Shown here one piece after another: positions 9,921 to 20,870 of a DNA stretch of 64,000 bases. The DNA is taken from NCBI GenBank assembly GCA_951213105.1, contig OX578146.1, positions 57,748,569 to 57,812,568 of the forward strand. The letters are read 5' to 3'. Every line of letters begins with the position of its first letter. The stretch's first letter is position 1. The notes beneath the pieces are model-generated. The model searched no databases. It worked only from the letters and a program-made list of their open reading frames with translations, and was not told the DNA's origin. Both the position numbers and the translations under genes were made by a program. This stretch comes from Amaurobius ferox. Its lineage: Eukaryota; Arthropoda; Arachnida; Araneae; Amaurobiidae.

Positions 9921-10329
9921 CAAAATGCATTAATTTCAGGCTTGTTTTACAAGTAATTTCTGAAGCCAAATCAAATGATATATTACATTAGTCTAGGGTG
10001 AACCATTCTTAAGACGGGTTTAGTGAATTGTGGGGAAATGGCGGTGATTTGAAATAAGTTATGTTGCCAGATGAAAAAAATGTATTTAAACTGCCAACTG
10101 GATATAATCCATACATGTAAATAAAATTGAGTTGACGGTTTAAGTACATCTTTTTCATCTGGCAATATAAAACATTTAAAAACATCGCCATTTCCCTACA
10201 ATTCACAAAAACAGTCTCAAAAATGATTCACCCTAGACTAATAAAATATATCTTATAAAATTTGGCTTTGAAAATTACGTGAAAAACATGCACTTAATTA
10301 ATGTGTTTAAGCATATTTAGTACTTATAT

Positions 10330-10640
10330 TCAAATTTTGACAATGTTTGCGTTCCGTTTTGTCGGATGGTACCAAAACTTAATCAGCATCAAGGTAACCC
10401 ATAAGTGACTCCTCTAACAAATTTTATCCAATTTACACGAATAATTTAGAAATAGAGTAGATACATAACTGGCACACACACATGCACAGACATAAACATA
10501 CAAAAGTGACTGCATGCTAAACATAGTGTTTTCGTATTCGAAGTTCTTAAGTTTCATGCAGATCCGTCGAAAACTCGTTCCGATTTTCGGCCCTATTCCA
10601 ATATTTTTCTTATACCTTACCATGTAGTTTAGCAAATAAT
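10330..10640 (+). mobile_element. Repeat family D, 3' fragment
   Basis: Shares with 57463-58081 the blocks ACCAAAACTTAATCAGCA, AAGTGACTC, GATCCGTCGAAAACTCG and CTTATACCTTACCATGTA. The CA/GACA microsatellite is short here and the terminal hairpin has decayed. Confidence 0.65.
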
Positions 10641-10698
10641 AAACAACAAGAATAGTCAGACGATAAAAAACACTTTCAATATTAACTGAACAACCTAT

Positions 10699-10803
10699 AG
10701 CAAATTGATTAAGTTGCTGATCGTAACAAATTGATTAAGTTGCTGATCGTAACAAATTGATTAAGTTGCTGATCGTAGCAAATTGATTAAGTTGCTGATC
10801 GTA
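10699..10803. repeat. 26-bp tandem repeat, four copies
   Basis: Unit CAAATTGATTAAGTTGCTGA plus TCGTAA/AG, four near-perfect head-to-tail copies with no spacers. It is an ordinary minisatellite. Confidence 0.9.
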
Positions 10804-11687
10804 AAATCGTCTGAAAACAAAGCCATATAACCCTAGTTCGATTCTCAAAGAATATGGTATTGATAGGCTGCACGTATTAGATATTCATATCACAGCTTTT
10901 CAAATATATAACAAAAAAATCTGATGTGGGCAACACATGACTATCCTTATATAATGTAATGAATTTACTAATTTTACAGTAAAAAAATAGGATTTTCTTG
11001 TAGTAGATACTAATATTCTTTCCAAGATATTGAATTTTCGACAATGAGTCGTCATTTTCATTGATTTAGCGTCATTTTTATCCATTTGGCGAGATTTTCG
11101 TTAATTTGGCAACATTTCAAAAAAGTCGCCAAGTTGGCGACATTCCGCCAAATTCGTCCCCAAAATCTCGCCAAGCGTTATGCACTAAGAAATAAATTTT
11201 TCTTAAAGCAGATAAATGACTATTGGCGTTCAAATACAAAAGTATTATTCAAAGTATCTTTTTTCAAGAATGGAACGAGCTAGATCCACGAGAAGGATGT
11301 CACTCAATTTATCGCATGGAATTACATATGAAAAGTAAACATGTTTCTCAATAGGAAATATTTTTATTTTTATTTTATATGACTTTTTGATAATTTTTTT
11401 AAAAAATGTACAATATCTCGAGAACGGTTCACGTTAGCGTTCTAAAATTTATGTCAATCGTTTTCTAATGAAAAATTACATAAGAAATGTCTATTTGCGT
11501 AACTTTATTAGTGGTTTTAATTTTTTGACGATTTTTTCAAAATTTCATTCGAAAATTTAGGGGGGTTCTGAACATTCGATTGCATATAAAAACAATAGGC
11601 TTCCAGTGTTTACGGATTGTGATTTTTGTACCAAATTTGGTTCGAATCGGTCCATTCGTTCGTCAGTTATCGTCTCCACAGACTCAC

Positions 11688-11714
11688 TGACACACACACA
11701 CACATACACACATA

Positions 11715-11771
<57 letters not shown>
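11688..11771. repeat. (CA)n microsatellite in family B core
   Basis: About 80 bp of mostly perfect CA dinucleotides, interrupted early by TACA/TTTC. It occupies the fixed microsatellite position of family B. Confidence 0.95.
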
Positions 11772-11774
<3 letters not shown>

Positions 11775-11866
11775 TCACTTCAAAAATGTTTGATTCGTGA
11801 TCAGGGATGCTTGAAACGTGCTCTCCCGTCGAAAACTCTAATTCGAATTTCCGACCCCGTCACAAT

Positions 11867-11899
11867 ACTTTCCTTATACATTATGTATATAAGGAAAGT
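11867..11899 (+). other. 3'-terminal hairpin of family B
   Basis: Inverted repeat with arms ACTTTCCTTATACA and TGTATATAAGGAAAGT. The equivalent hairpins are at 13536-13568, 48042-48074, 55392-55424 and (altered) 44252-44289. Confidence 0.8.
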
Positions 11900-11939
11900 A
11901 ATTAAATTGGTCACGCGGTGAGGAACAAATCTATATAAA

Positions 11940-11967
11940 TAAAATCTATATAAATAAAATTGAAAAT

Positions 11968-12000
<33 letters not shown>

Positions 12001-12430
12001 CCACCATCACGGGAGAACGGCGGAACTGAATTTGATGAAATTTTGTGAGTAGCCTGGAAATAGCCCCACTTAAAATTTAGTCCATGTTTGGAGTTTCTAC
12101 GACTAGTGGTTCTCGAGATATCAGTAAAAAGCGAAATTTTTATTTGTCTCATCATCACGGGAAAAAGGCAGAACCGAATTTAATGAAATTTTGTGGGTAG
12201 CCTTAAAATAGCCCCCCATAAATTTAGTCTATGTGTGGAGTTTCTACGACTAGTGGCTCTCGAGATATTGGTAAAAAACGACATTTTTATTTGTCTCATC
12301 ATCACGGTAGAACGGCAGAACCGGAGAGTCTTAAAATAACTCCCCCCCCCCCATAAATTTAGCCGAAGTTTCGAGTTTCTAAGATTAGTGGTTGTCGAGA
12401 TATTAATGAAAAACGAAACTTTTTCCTAGG
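11940..12430 (+). repeat. 145-bp tandem repeat after a TCTG microsatellite
   Basis: A (TCTG)n tract (about 11967-11996) is followed by three imperfect units of 145-149 bp starting near 11998, 12143 and 12292. Each has CATCACGG, GAACGGC(A/G)GAAC, TGATGAAATTTTGT and TTTCTACGACTAGTGG. The GAGAACGGC-GAAC style is common in arthropod transposon-related repeats; the precise family is not known to me. Confidence 0.7.
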
Positions 12431-12644
12431 AGTTCTACTCCCTAACTCCGTGGTTTATCCAAACGAAAAGCTTGAAAATCGTTTGAAAGTGAATTAAAAC
12501 TTTATAAAGTTTGGTGGGAGATTTTTTACGCTAATTAGTCACTTCCTGAAAACATGAATTGTTTGAAGCATGGATTTAAATGGAAAATCTATCTCCATGG
12601 TTTATTTTTCACAAGTTTTTTCTCAACAATGAAAAGTATAAAAA

Positions 12645-13407
12645 TCTGATGTGGGCAACACATGACTTTCCTTATATAATGTAATAAATTTACTACTTTT
12701 ACAGTAAAAAAATAAGTTTTTCTTGTGGTAGATACTAATATTCTTTCCAAGATATTGAATTGTCGACAATTAGTCGTCATTTTCATTGATTTAGCGTCAT
12801 TTTTATCCATTTAGCGAGATTTTCGTTAATTTGGCAACATTTCAAAAAGTCGCCAAGTTGGCGACATTCCGCCAAATTCGTCGCCAAAATCTCGCCAAGC
12901 CTTTTGGACGAAGAAATTATTCTTACAGCAGATAAATGACTATTGTCGTTCAAATACAAAAGTATTACTCAAAGTATCTTTTTTCATGAATGGAACAAGC
13001 TAGATCCACGAGAATGATGTCACCAAATTTATCGCATGATATTACATATGAAAAGTGAACATATTTCTCAATAGGAAATGTTTTTTTTTTTATTTTATAT
13101 GATTTTTGATAATTTTTTTGAAAAATGTACGATATCTCGAGAACGGTTCATGTTAGCGTTCTAAAATGTATGTCAATCGTTTTCTAATGAAAAATTACAT
13201 AAGGAATGTCTATTTGCGTAACTTTATTAGTGGTTTTGATTTTTTGACGATTTTTTAAAAATTTCATTCGAAAATTTAGGGGGGTTCTGCTCATTCGATT
13301 GCGTATAAAAACAATAGGCTTCCAGTGTTTACGGATTGTGATTTTTGTACCAAATTTGGTTCGAATCGGTCCATTCGTTCGTCAGTTATCGTCTCCACAG
13401 ACTCACT

Positions 13408-13443
<36 letters not shown>

Positions 13444-13570
13444 TGACTTCAAAAATGTTTGATTCGTGATCAGGGATGCTTGAAACGTGCTCTCCCGTCG
13501 AAAACTCGAATTCGAATTTTCGACCCCGTCACAATACTTTCCATATACATTATGTATATAAGGAAAGTAA
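12645..13570 (+). mobile_element. Repeat family B, second full-length copy
   Basis: Same plan and high similarity to 10920-11902, with a shorter (CA)n tract (about 13408-13439) and hairpin at 13536-13568. The two copies are direct repeats about 1.7 kb apart. Confidence 0.85.
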
Positions 13571-14152
13571 AAAGATCAAAATAGTTATTTAATTTCGCAG
13601 TTTATGAGGAAGCTTCTTTGCTCAGAAACGCAATTGAATCTGTCCACTAATTTTAATTATTATTTTTTCAATTTGAATAATAAATAAATGGATATAAAAA
13701 TATATTTTAGAAATGATCGGTTTGATTTTTCTTTTAATTATAATTATTGCGGGCTGCATACATAACTTTCATTTATTTTGGGCAAAGAGTTTTTAAGCTT
13801 ATATATTGTTTGTGTTTGCTAATAAACTCATATATTGTGTTTACCCGATAAATTCATTTATCCGATTGTTGAAACAGAAAAAGATTGTTTAGTGTTTTCA
13901 TTTTAGTGTTTTTATTTAGTATATACAAACAGGATTAGGATGTTTTATTCTTCAGATCTGCAAATTCCGAGCTATGAATTTGTTGCAATATCGCTAACTC
14001 GGCAACTTTTCTTAAAATTTGCCAAATTGACGGAAATGTCGCCAAATTGATAAAAACGACGCAAATCAATGAAATTAATTTTGTTTTCTTAGAAGAGAGT
14101 ACTGAAATGATGTTTCAGTAGCATTTGTCGGTCAGTCCATTCATCCTACCTA
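13571..14152. other. Unassigned sequence with a family-B-like relic
   Basis: AT-rich. At 13990-14070 there are degraded GCCAAATTGA-type units like those inside family B. Nothing else is recognisable. Confidence 0.5.
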
Positions 14153-14377
14153 CAAGGGAAGGCTTTGCAATAGTTCTCTCGAATTGCAATCTTACATGTC
14201 CTATCTTGTAAAGGACCATGGATAATGATAAAACGCCACTGCTTTCATCTGCTAAGTGATAGGGGGCGCCACAATAACAATCTGAAGTTGTCATGCAAAC
14301 GTGCTCTACTGACGTGTATTATTTACATTTTAGTGTAAAAATATTATCCTTTTCAATTATTATTATTATTTTGACAT
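14153..14377 (+). repeat. Left terminal inverted repeat
   Basis: Pairs with 15087-15311 over about 225 bp, with differences scattered through it (for example AGGACCATGGATAATG versus the complement of CATTATTTATGGTCC). Confidence 0.85.
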
Positions 14378-14626
14378 AAAATGGACAATAATGGTAAGTA
14401 GTAAACGATAAATTTATTATTAATATAATTTATATCTTATTAATTAGCTAAACAACTGCCAAGACATGGTCGTAAAGGTTGATTAAACACAACAAAGACA
14501 AAGGCTGAAATTTTTGGAAACCAAAACTGAACTAATCGACAAAACTATTGCATGTATTACAATGAGAGTCAAAGCAAATGGAATTTGTAAAATAATGAAT
14601 GGTTTAAATTCTTTGTAAGTTTGAAA

Positions 14627-15082
14627 TTATGAATGGGAACGATTAAATGTATAATCAATACAAATGAAAACGTTACAACGTGCACATTTAACAAATACAT
14701 AACCATTGCAATTTACAGTGAAACAAGTTGCTGAACCAATATTAAATACAGTTGTCATTACCTTGTTAACTTTTGTAATGTATTTTTCAAGAGAATATCC
14801 AGCTTTTTTCCAAGAATATATTATCATATCTTGAAATATATTAGCGCCAAGTTAATTGTACACAAATGAATGCATTTTTAAAATACATTATCTGTCATTT
14901 AACTTTCTGTTCGCCTCTTCATCGATGTTGGTTCAAAATTCATTGATGTCTTCAATATGGACCCCTTCAATGCATGCAGCTCGAATTTTTATGTAGTCTT
15001 CGATACGTTTTACAAATGCCTTATAAGGATTGAAGAAGTAACAGTCTAACGGCTGTGCATTTTTTGTTATTTTTTCAGGTAT
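14627..15082 (-). pseudogene. Transposase C-terminal remnant (DDE type, tentative)
   Basis: Minus-strand conceptual translation starts IPEKITKNAQPLDCYFF next to the right inverted repeat. The QPLD motif with a following aromatic is typical of the region just before the last catalytic acidic residue in pogo/mariner-like DDE transposases. An in-frame TGA follows NEF, and frame slips occur after it. A second readable segment begins IIYSWKKAGYS and continues to a cysteine-bearing end (CARCNVFIC). The catalytic core and N-terminus are absent. Family assignment rests on motif memory and is tentative; the pseudogene status is clear. Confidence 0.55.
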
Positions 15083-15086
15083 TATT

Positions 15087-15311
15087 TAATAATAATAATA
15101 ACTGAAAAGGATAATACTCGTATTTTCACACTAAAATGTAAATAATACGCGTCAGTAGAGCACGTTTGCATGACAACTTCAGATTGTTATTGTGGCGCCC
15201 CCTATCACTTAGCAGATGAAAGCCGTGGCGTTTTATCATTATTTATGGTCCTTTACAAGATAGGACATGAAAGATTGTAATCCGAGAGAACTATTGCAAA
15301 GCCTTCCCTTG
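15087..15311 (-). repeat. Right terminal inverted repeat
   Basis: Reverse complement of the left repeat, ending GCAAAGCCTTCCCTTG. Confidence 0.85.
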
Positions 15312-16185
15312 TTAGTAACACATTTAGTGAAATTTTAAAATATCACCAATTTAATAAAAATGTTTGTAAATCCATAAAAATATCATGAAATTGATAAAAT
15401 TGCGCTTAAAAAATAAAGTTAATTGTGTTATGTTAGGGGATAGTATTGCAATGATGTTTCGTCAATTTGTCGCAAAATGGGACTATCAGTTCTACAGTCC
15501 CACTTGGCGATAAATTTGGCGATTTTTTAAATTACTGCTAAATTGGCAAAAATGCCGCCAAACCTTCTATGGAGGTAGTATTATTCAGAAGATATGATTT
15601 CCATCAATTTATTTGAAGCAAATGATATCATGTCGTTTAACAATGCATGCAAATCCAATGTGTTATTCGGCATACGATTTTTATTAAATCTTTTCCGATT
15701 TGAATAATAAAGATATGTATATAAAATAAATTTCATTGACATTGCATTTTTGACTGGATAATATAAATTATGGTTTTCAGGTTTAAACATTATTATTATT
15801 GATATTTTCGGGAAATATTGTTTCAGGGATTATTGATATTTTCAAGTTATTATGACATTATTGTATTATGACAAAAATTGTTTAAACTCATATATTATAC
15901 GTTGTACGAGTAATCTTCTAAAAATGCACGCACGGGTATGTCTTCTAATCTACGAGAATATAAGTAGTACAGGTATATTGACATATATTTTGATACATAT
16001 TAGAATATATTGGTATCATTTATGACCTTCTGATATAAAGATTATGGGGATTATTGATATTTTCGAATTTTACATCATCTGATTTATTTTGGCAAAGATT
16101 TTTGAGACTCACATTGTAATACGGGTAATCTCCTACTAAGACACTGGCATATTTTCTAAACTGTGACAATATAAGTAGTACGGGG

Positions 16186-16186
<1 letters not shown>
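15312..16186. other. Unassigned sequence with family-B-like relics
   Basis: 15440-15560 contains degraded TTGGCGA/GCCAAA units. The rest is AT-rich with no gene signal. Confidence 0.5.

Positions 16187-16265
<79 letters not shown>
16187..16265. repeat. (TA)n microsatellite
   Basis: About 78 bp of perfect TA repeats. Confidence 0.95.
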
Positions 16266-16269
<4 letters not shown>

Positions 16270-18940
16270 TCCAATTTAATTTTAGTGTTTTCATTCAAGC
16301 ATATATTGGAGTCAATAACGGATTTGCTTATATTTTCAATTTATACATGTAATCCACTAATGCAGGTTATATCTTCTAATATTAGCGTATATATGTAGTA
16401 TGGGTGCTATACAATTTTGATGCTTTCATTTTGCATATATTGATTCAATAATTTTTTTTTTTTTTTTTTTTTGTAAATTTGCTTACAAAAGAGGCCAGTA
16501 TGTTTTATTCTTCAGATCTGCTCCTGAAGATAATTTTGTATAGCGAGAACAGAGATTCTTAAACTTCTTTTTAGGAGCATTGTATTAAATATTTTATCAG
16601 AATATTTTATCAAAATATTTTATCAGAATATTTTGATTAAAAATGTCATTAAGTATACTATAGGAATTTGCACATAATTTTGAATTTCAAGTTTCTTTAT
16701 ATTATATACTCCTTACGAAGAACGGGTATGCTGCTAGTTAAATATAAACATTAAAATGCTGAAATGGTGTAAACTGGATAAAAAAAACTTTAGAAAACAA
16801 TTTTGGTTTCGATCATTAAACAACGAAATTATTTGAAAACATTTTTTTAAAATGAACATGTAATTTTTTTAAATGTAGAAAATATAGATCGACTCTCTCA
16901 TACAATGTGTAACATTCTTTTCGACATTAAGAACTTTAAAATCATTAAAACAATGAGCAGTAGAGTATAAAATCTGAGTTTTCAATCTTAGCAATTTGAC
17001 AAATATTGAATAACAGTAATATTAAAATACTGGTATTTTCATAGCAGTACGAGTATTAAAATACCACCAACTGTTTACCGGAATAACGGTTTTGGTATAC
17101 TTGTATCTCGATATTGAATACCCTACTAGCATGTAACGGAAATCCACGGCAATTTTCCTAAATAAATCCTCTACTAAAATATCATTCTTTAACAATATAG
17201 TCATATACTGCATTTATTTATTGTGAAATTATCTTTCCAAAGAATAAAGCCAAGTCAAATCTAGACGGGAAAAATCCTTCATAAGACGGTGTAAAGGTGC
17301 AAAAGATTTAAATATCACTTCCCTCCCAACAATTTGCAATTTATATTCGACTTCCTCCCACTCCCATCAAGCAATTCACAATTTCTATACGACTGTCAAA
17401 TAATTCGCAATTTCTATATAACTCCCCACGGGGGACACGTTCCTCTTCCATCCAATATTGTTATTTCTTAGACGGCTCTCTATCAAAACATACGTAATAT
17501 ACCATATCCTAACAAAACGACGCAATTCATTTACGACGCCCTATGCCTTCTAACAAAACGCATCCAATCCATGAACACCGACACTTACTGTATTTTGAAT
17601 TAAGTATATTAAATTAATAATTTCCACAAAGCGACAGGGCTTATCAATAAAATTGACTTACTTTTCCAAGATATTGAATTTTCATCAATTTTAGCTCCAT
17701 TTTCGTTAATTTAGGGACGTTTTAATAAATATGGCGACATTTTCGTCAATTTAATGTTTGAAAAGTCGCCAATTAATCACTAAGGTCGCCTATATTTCTC
17801 CAAATTTTTCGCCAAGTATTTTAGACCGACAGAGAGATATATATGGGTTATTTTATATATTATGGCATTACGTCTCTTGGAGTCTTCTTAAAATTTGGTC
17901 TGTTGATATGCACGGCACATATTTTTTTAAACAGACCGCAAATGATTTTTTATAAACAATTTAGCCATTAGAAGACTGTTAAGGGTCGTATACAATAACT
18001 TTTGGCCATTGTATCGGTGCAGAACCTATCGTACAACTAAATCCGTCCACTCCAGACCCTAAAATATATTTAGAAGCCGGAAATATACCTATTTCTGAAT
18101 GTTAGGGCAGATGTTAGGGATTTTGATTACAGCTCTTAAACTTGTGTATTAGTTTCACTCTAATCCCTGAAGTCAGTTATGATTCTGATTGCAGTACTGA
18201 ACGGAGAGAATTTAAAGAAATCTTCCATGCTTACTAATGGCAGTTACCAAGACTAAAAATGCTATTTATTATGAGCGTCTCGTAACAGTTCATTTTGTGA
18301 TGATATCACTTTGCATATTTAGCCATTTGCCTCACTAAACGCACACGAATTTAACGCAATTTTCTTTTTACATATAAACTTTAACAACTAGCCATTTAAG
18401 CACTATGCACCATAATTTTTCAGTTAATTATCTTGTTTCAAAATTTCTACCGTCCAAAACAACATTTATGGGCAATCAAAACCTCCAGTCTGGAGGATTT
18501 ACTTAATGCACAGCTATCCGAAAGAGAAGAAAAATATTAGAATAGTTCAGTTACCACAAGCAATTGGAGAAGTTATCATTGGACTCTTCAAAGGAAAACA
18601 ACAGTAGTTTAATTAAAATACTGTATGTGTTCTTACTATAAAGGATCTCATGAAATGCATTAATTAGAATGGAACTTTTAAAATTATACTGTGAACAATC
18701 TATTTAATAAATATTATTCTCATTAGTTTTATAAAAGCGCAGTCTTCAAATTCAATTTTAAGGGAAAGCGTTCTTGTAAAAATAGTTTTTGTCATGGACA
18801 TGATTTTGAGAGAAGGATATTAGTATTTATAATATCACTACGTATATTTTGCAAATAGTATTCTACATTGTAATTGAAAAAGGGTGATAGGAATTTTATC
18901 ATCCTTAAACTAGAAACACTAGTACTTTACACTCAGAGGT
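16266..18940. other. Unassigned AT-rich stretch with one family-B relic
   Basis: A poly(T) run sits at 16451-16473. At 17655-17830 there is a plus-strand family-B middle fragment (CCAAGATATTGAATTTTC, TGGCGACATTTTCGTCAATT). I see nothing else I can name. Confidence 0.5.
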
Positions 18941-18943
18941 ATT

Positions 18944-19310
18944 ATTACAATTAGATGACCTAATTGCAATAATGCCTCCAAACAATTGCAATAACACAAA
19001 GATGTATTGTTGTATTTTGATGACCGAATTACAATAATAATTCCTCCGAACAATTTCAATAATACAAAGGGCATTATTGCAATAGATGACCTAATTGCAA
19101 TAATGCCTCCAAACAATTGCAATAAAACAAAAAGGTATTGTTGCAATTAGATGACCTAATTACAATATAATACCTCCGAACAATTTCAATAATACAAAAA
19201 GATATTATTGCAGTAGATGACTTAATTGCAATAATACCTCTGAATAATTGAAATAATACAAAAATGTAATAATGCAATTAGGTGGGCTAATTGCAATACT
19301 ACCTCTTTTA
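18944..19310. repeat. 66-bp minisatellite with dimeric order
   Basis: About six units of 64-70 bp built on GATGACCTAATTGCAATAAT and CTCC(A/G)AACAATT. Unit types alternate: CTCCAAACAATTGCAATAA (units 1 and 3) and CTCCGAACAATTTCAATAAT (units 2 and 4). The real period is therefore about 132 bp. Confidence 0.8.
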
Positions 19311-19539
19311 TCTAGAAACTGACCTCCAGCATTTATATTTGCATAGGTTGATCTCCATTTTCCTGAAATACAAATGCTTATATAAAAGTAATGGAACATA
19401 GGATATCTAAATGTTCGCTTCAATAAAATTATTTTAATGTACGTCACATACATTGGTCATATATAACATACATTTTAATGTAAAGTCGGCCCAAAAAAAT
19501 CCGGACACCGCTCTTTATTTCGGCTTCTCAGATCATACA

Positions 19540-19593
<54 letters not shown>
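19540..19593. repeat. (TA)n microsatellite
   Basis: About 52 bp of perfect TA repeats. Confidence 0.95.
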
Positions 19594-19598
<5 letters not shown>

Positions 19599-19986
19599 TA
19601 GACTCGGAATAATGTCTTCTATAAACAAATGGACATCTAATTTGCTTAAGAGATCGTCTTCATATTAAATTTTGTACGAACTCGGATTTTTCTAAGTGCA
19701 ATATCCGCTTTTGATATCAAATTCCGATTCTTCAAGTCAAAGCACAACATCCGCTTTTGATAACATATTTTGAATTTCCAGGTCAAAGCATCATGAATTC
19801 ATATAAAATTAATATATTTTACTCAAACCGTTTGGAAGTTATAACTGCTTGAAAGTTCGAGCTCCTAATCTTAAATTGGTGCTGCGGATTTTGTTATATA
19901 TCCCTACCAAACTAATACTTATTTCACATTATGATACTTAATAACCCACACATAATGTATACCGATTTTTGTTAGCACACAAATGT

Positions 19987-20870
19987 TTAATATTTTTTAT
20001 TAATTATGAAATTTATAAGAAAAACTTGAGCAATGCATATAAGCACAAATAACACAGTAATGCAGCATACAGCTGTTTCGAAGATACGCTGGATCCTCTT
20101 CGTCGGTGCAAGAAAACCAACAAATCCGATGTCTAAAAGAGGAATGGACGCAAATAGAAGAAACAGATGAGTTATATATCCAATACCTGGATTAAGAAAG
20201 AGCCAATGAGAAAGCAGAAGAAGAACTGTCCAGATAATCCTAAATGAAAAGCAGCATAGAACATTAGCCTGCGCCAAACACAAAAATATCCCGACAAGAC
20301 GAGTGAAATCTGAACAAGAATAAATGTGTTCCAGCAAGACGAAATATAAGTTAAAACGACACATAAGAGCCCCAAAGTTTATGAAATGAACAAAGAAAGT
20401 GGGAAAATTTGCAGATTACTCCGCCAGACCGCGGACATAAATGGAGTACTGGACAAGTCACTAACTAAATTACAAATTTTTTCTTGATATGGGAGCCTTC
20501 AAAGAAGTCAAGATCATAGATCGACGTGCATTTTTGTAAGTTCCTTGCTTAAGAAAACTCAAAACGGGGGTCAAATTGATATCAAGTCGAGCAATTTAAG
20601 ATGTGCTAAATTCCTGTTTTCTGACCTAGATTTCATGTTCCTTAATACCAATATCAGAAATATAAGAAGTGCCACACTGGCAAGAAATATTACAGCGCGG
20701 TGAATGCTCGTAAGAGAATGTCCGGCTTCTGACGAGTATATTTTACAATTTTTGCACCAGTAATGATGTCGTTCATCATGAAACCTCAAGAAGAAAGGCT
20801 CGAACTAGAACAAATATTTAACAGCATTAGAATTACTGCTACGAGATCTTCGTGGCATAGGATGTTTTTG
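19987..20870 (-). CDS. Possible exons of a multi-pass membrane protein (unrecognised)
   Basis: I do not recognise a family. On the minus strand, an open segment of about 70 codons (about 20804 to 20571) follows a fair splice acceptor (TTTGTTCTAG). It carries YWCKNCKIY and then one hydrophobic helix (VIFLASVALLIFLILVL). Downstream, 20364-19987 is a 125-codon open frame with four apparent hydrophobic stretches and stop TAA. The same stretch also offers an alternative spliced reading, with donor CAG/GTATTG and an acceptor after CATTCCTCTTTTAG. Local GC is higher than in the surroundings, which mildly supports coding. There is no homology, promoter or complete gene structure. It could be an exon cluster, a pseudogene, or chance hydrophobic frames. 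Confidence 0.25.

Larger units (their letters stand above)
10920..11902 (+). mobile_element. Repeat family B, full-length copy with (CA)n core
   Basis: About 980 bp. It starts TCTGATGTGGGCAACACATG, then ACTATCCTTATATAATG. A middle section of degenerate ~20-bp tandem units follows (consensus close to GGCGACATTTTCATCAATTT). Then come AGGCTTCCAGTGTTTACGGA, a long (CA)n tract (about 11688-11770), CGTGCTCTCCCGTCGAAAAC and a 3'-terminal hairpin at 11867-11899. The 5' subterminal CTTTCCTTATATAATG-type block repeats the hairpin arm. There is no coding capacity. A near-identical copy lies at 12645-13570. Confidence 0.85.
14153..15311. mobile_element. DNA transposon with 225-bp terminal inverted repeats
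   Basis: Inverted repeats 14153-14377 and 15087-15311 are highly similar and start CAAGGGAAGGCTTTGCAATA. Between them lies a transposase C-terminal remnant on the minus strand. Left flank ends TA and right flank begins TT, so a TA target duplication with one mutation is possible but not shown. At 14381 the plus strand reads ATG GAC AAT AAT followed by GGTAAGT, which looks like a start codon with a splice donor. Its relation to the minus-strand remnant is unclear, and an internal inversion could explain it. Confidence 0.75.

Noticed and set aside
10699..10803. CRISPR-like array
   Set aside because: The 26-bp units are directly adjacent with no spacers, in a eukaryotic repeat context.
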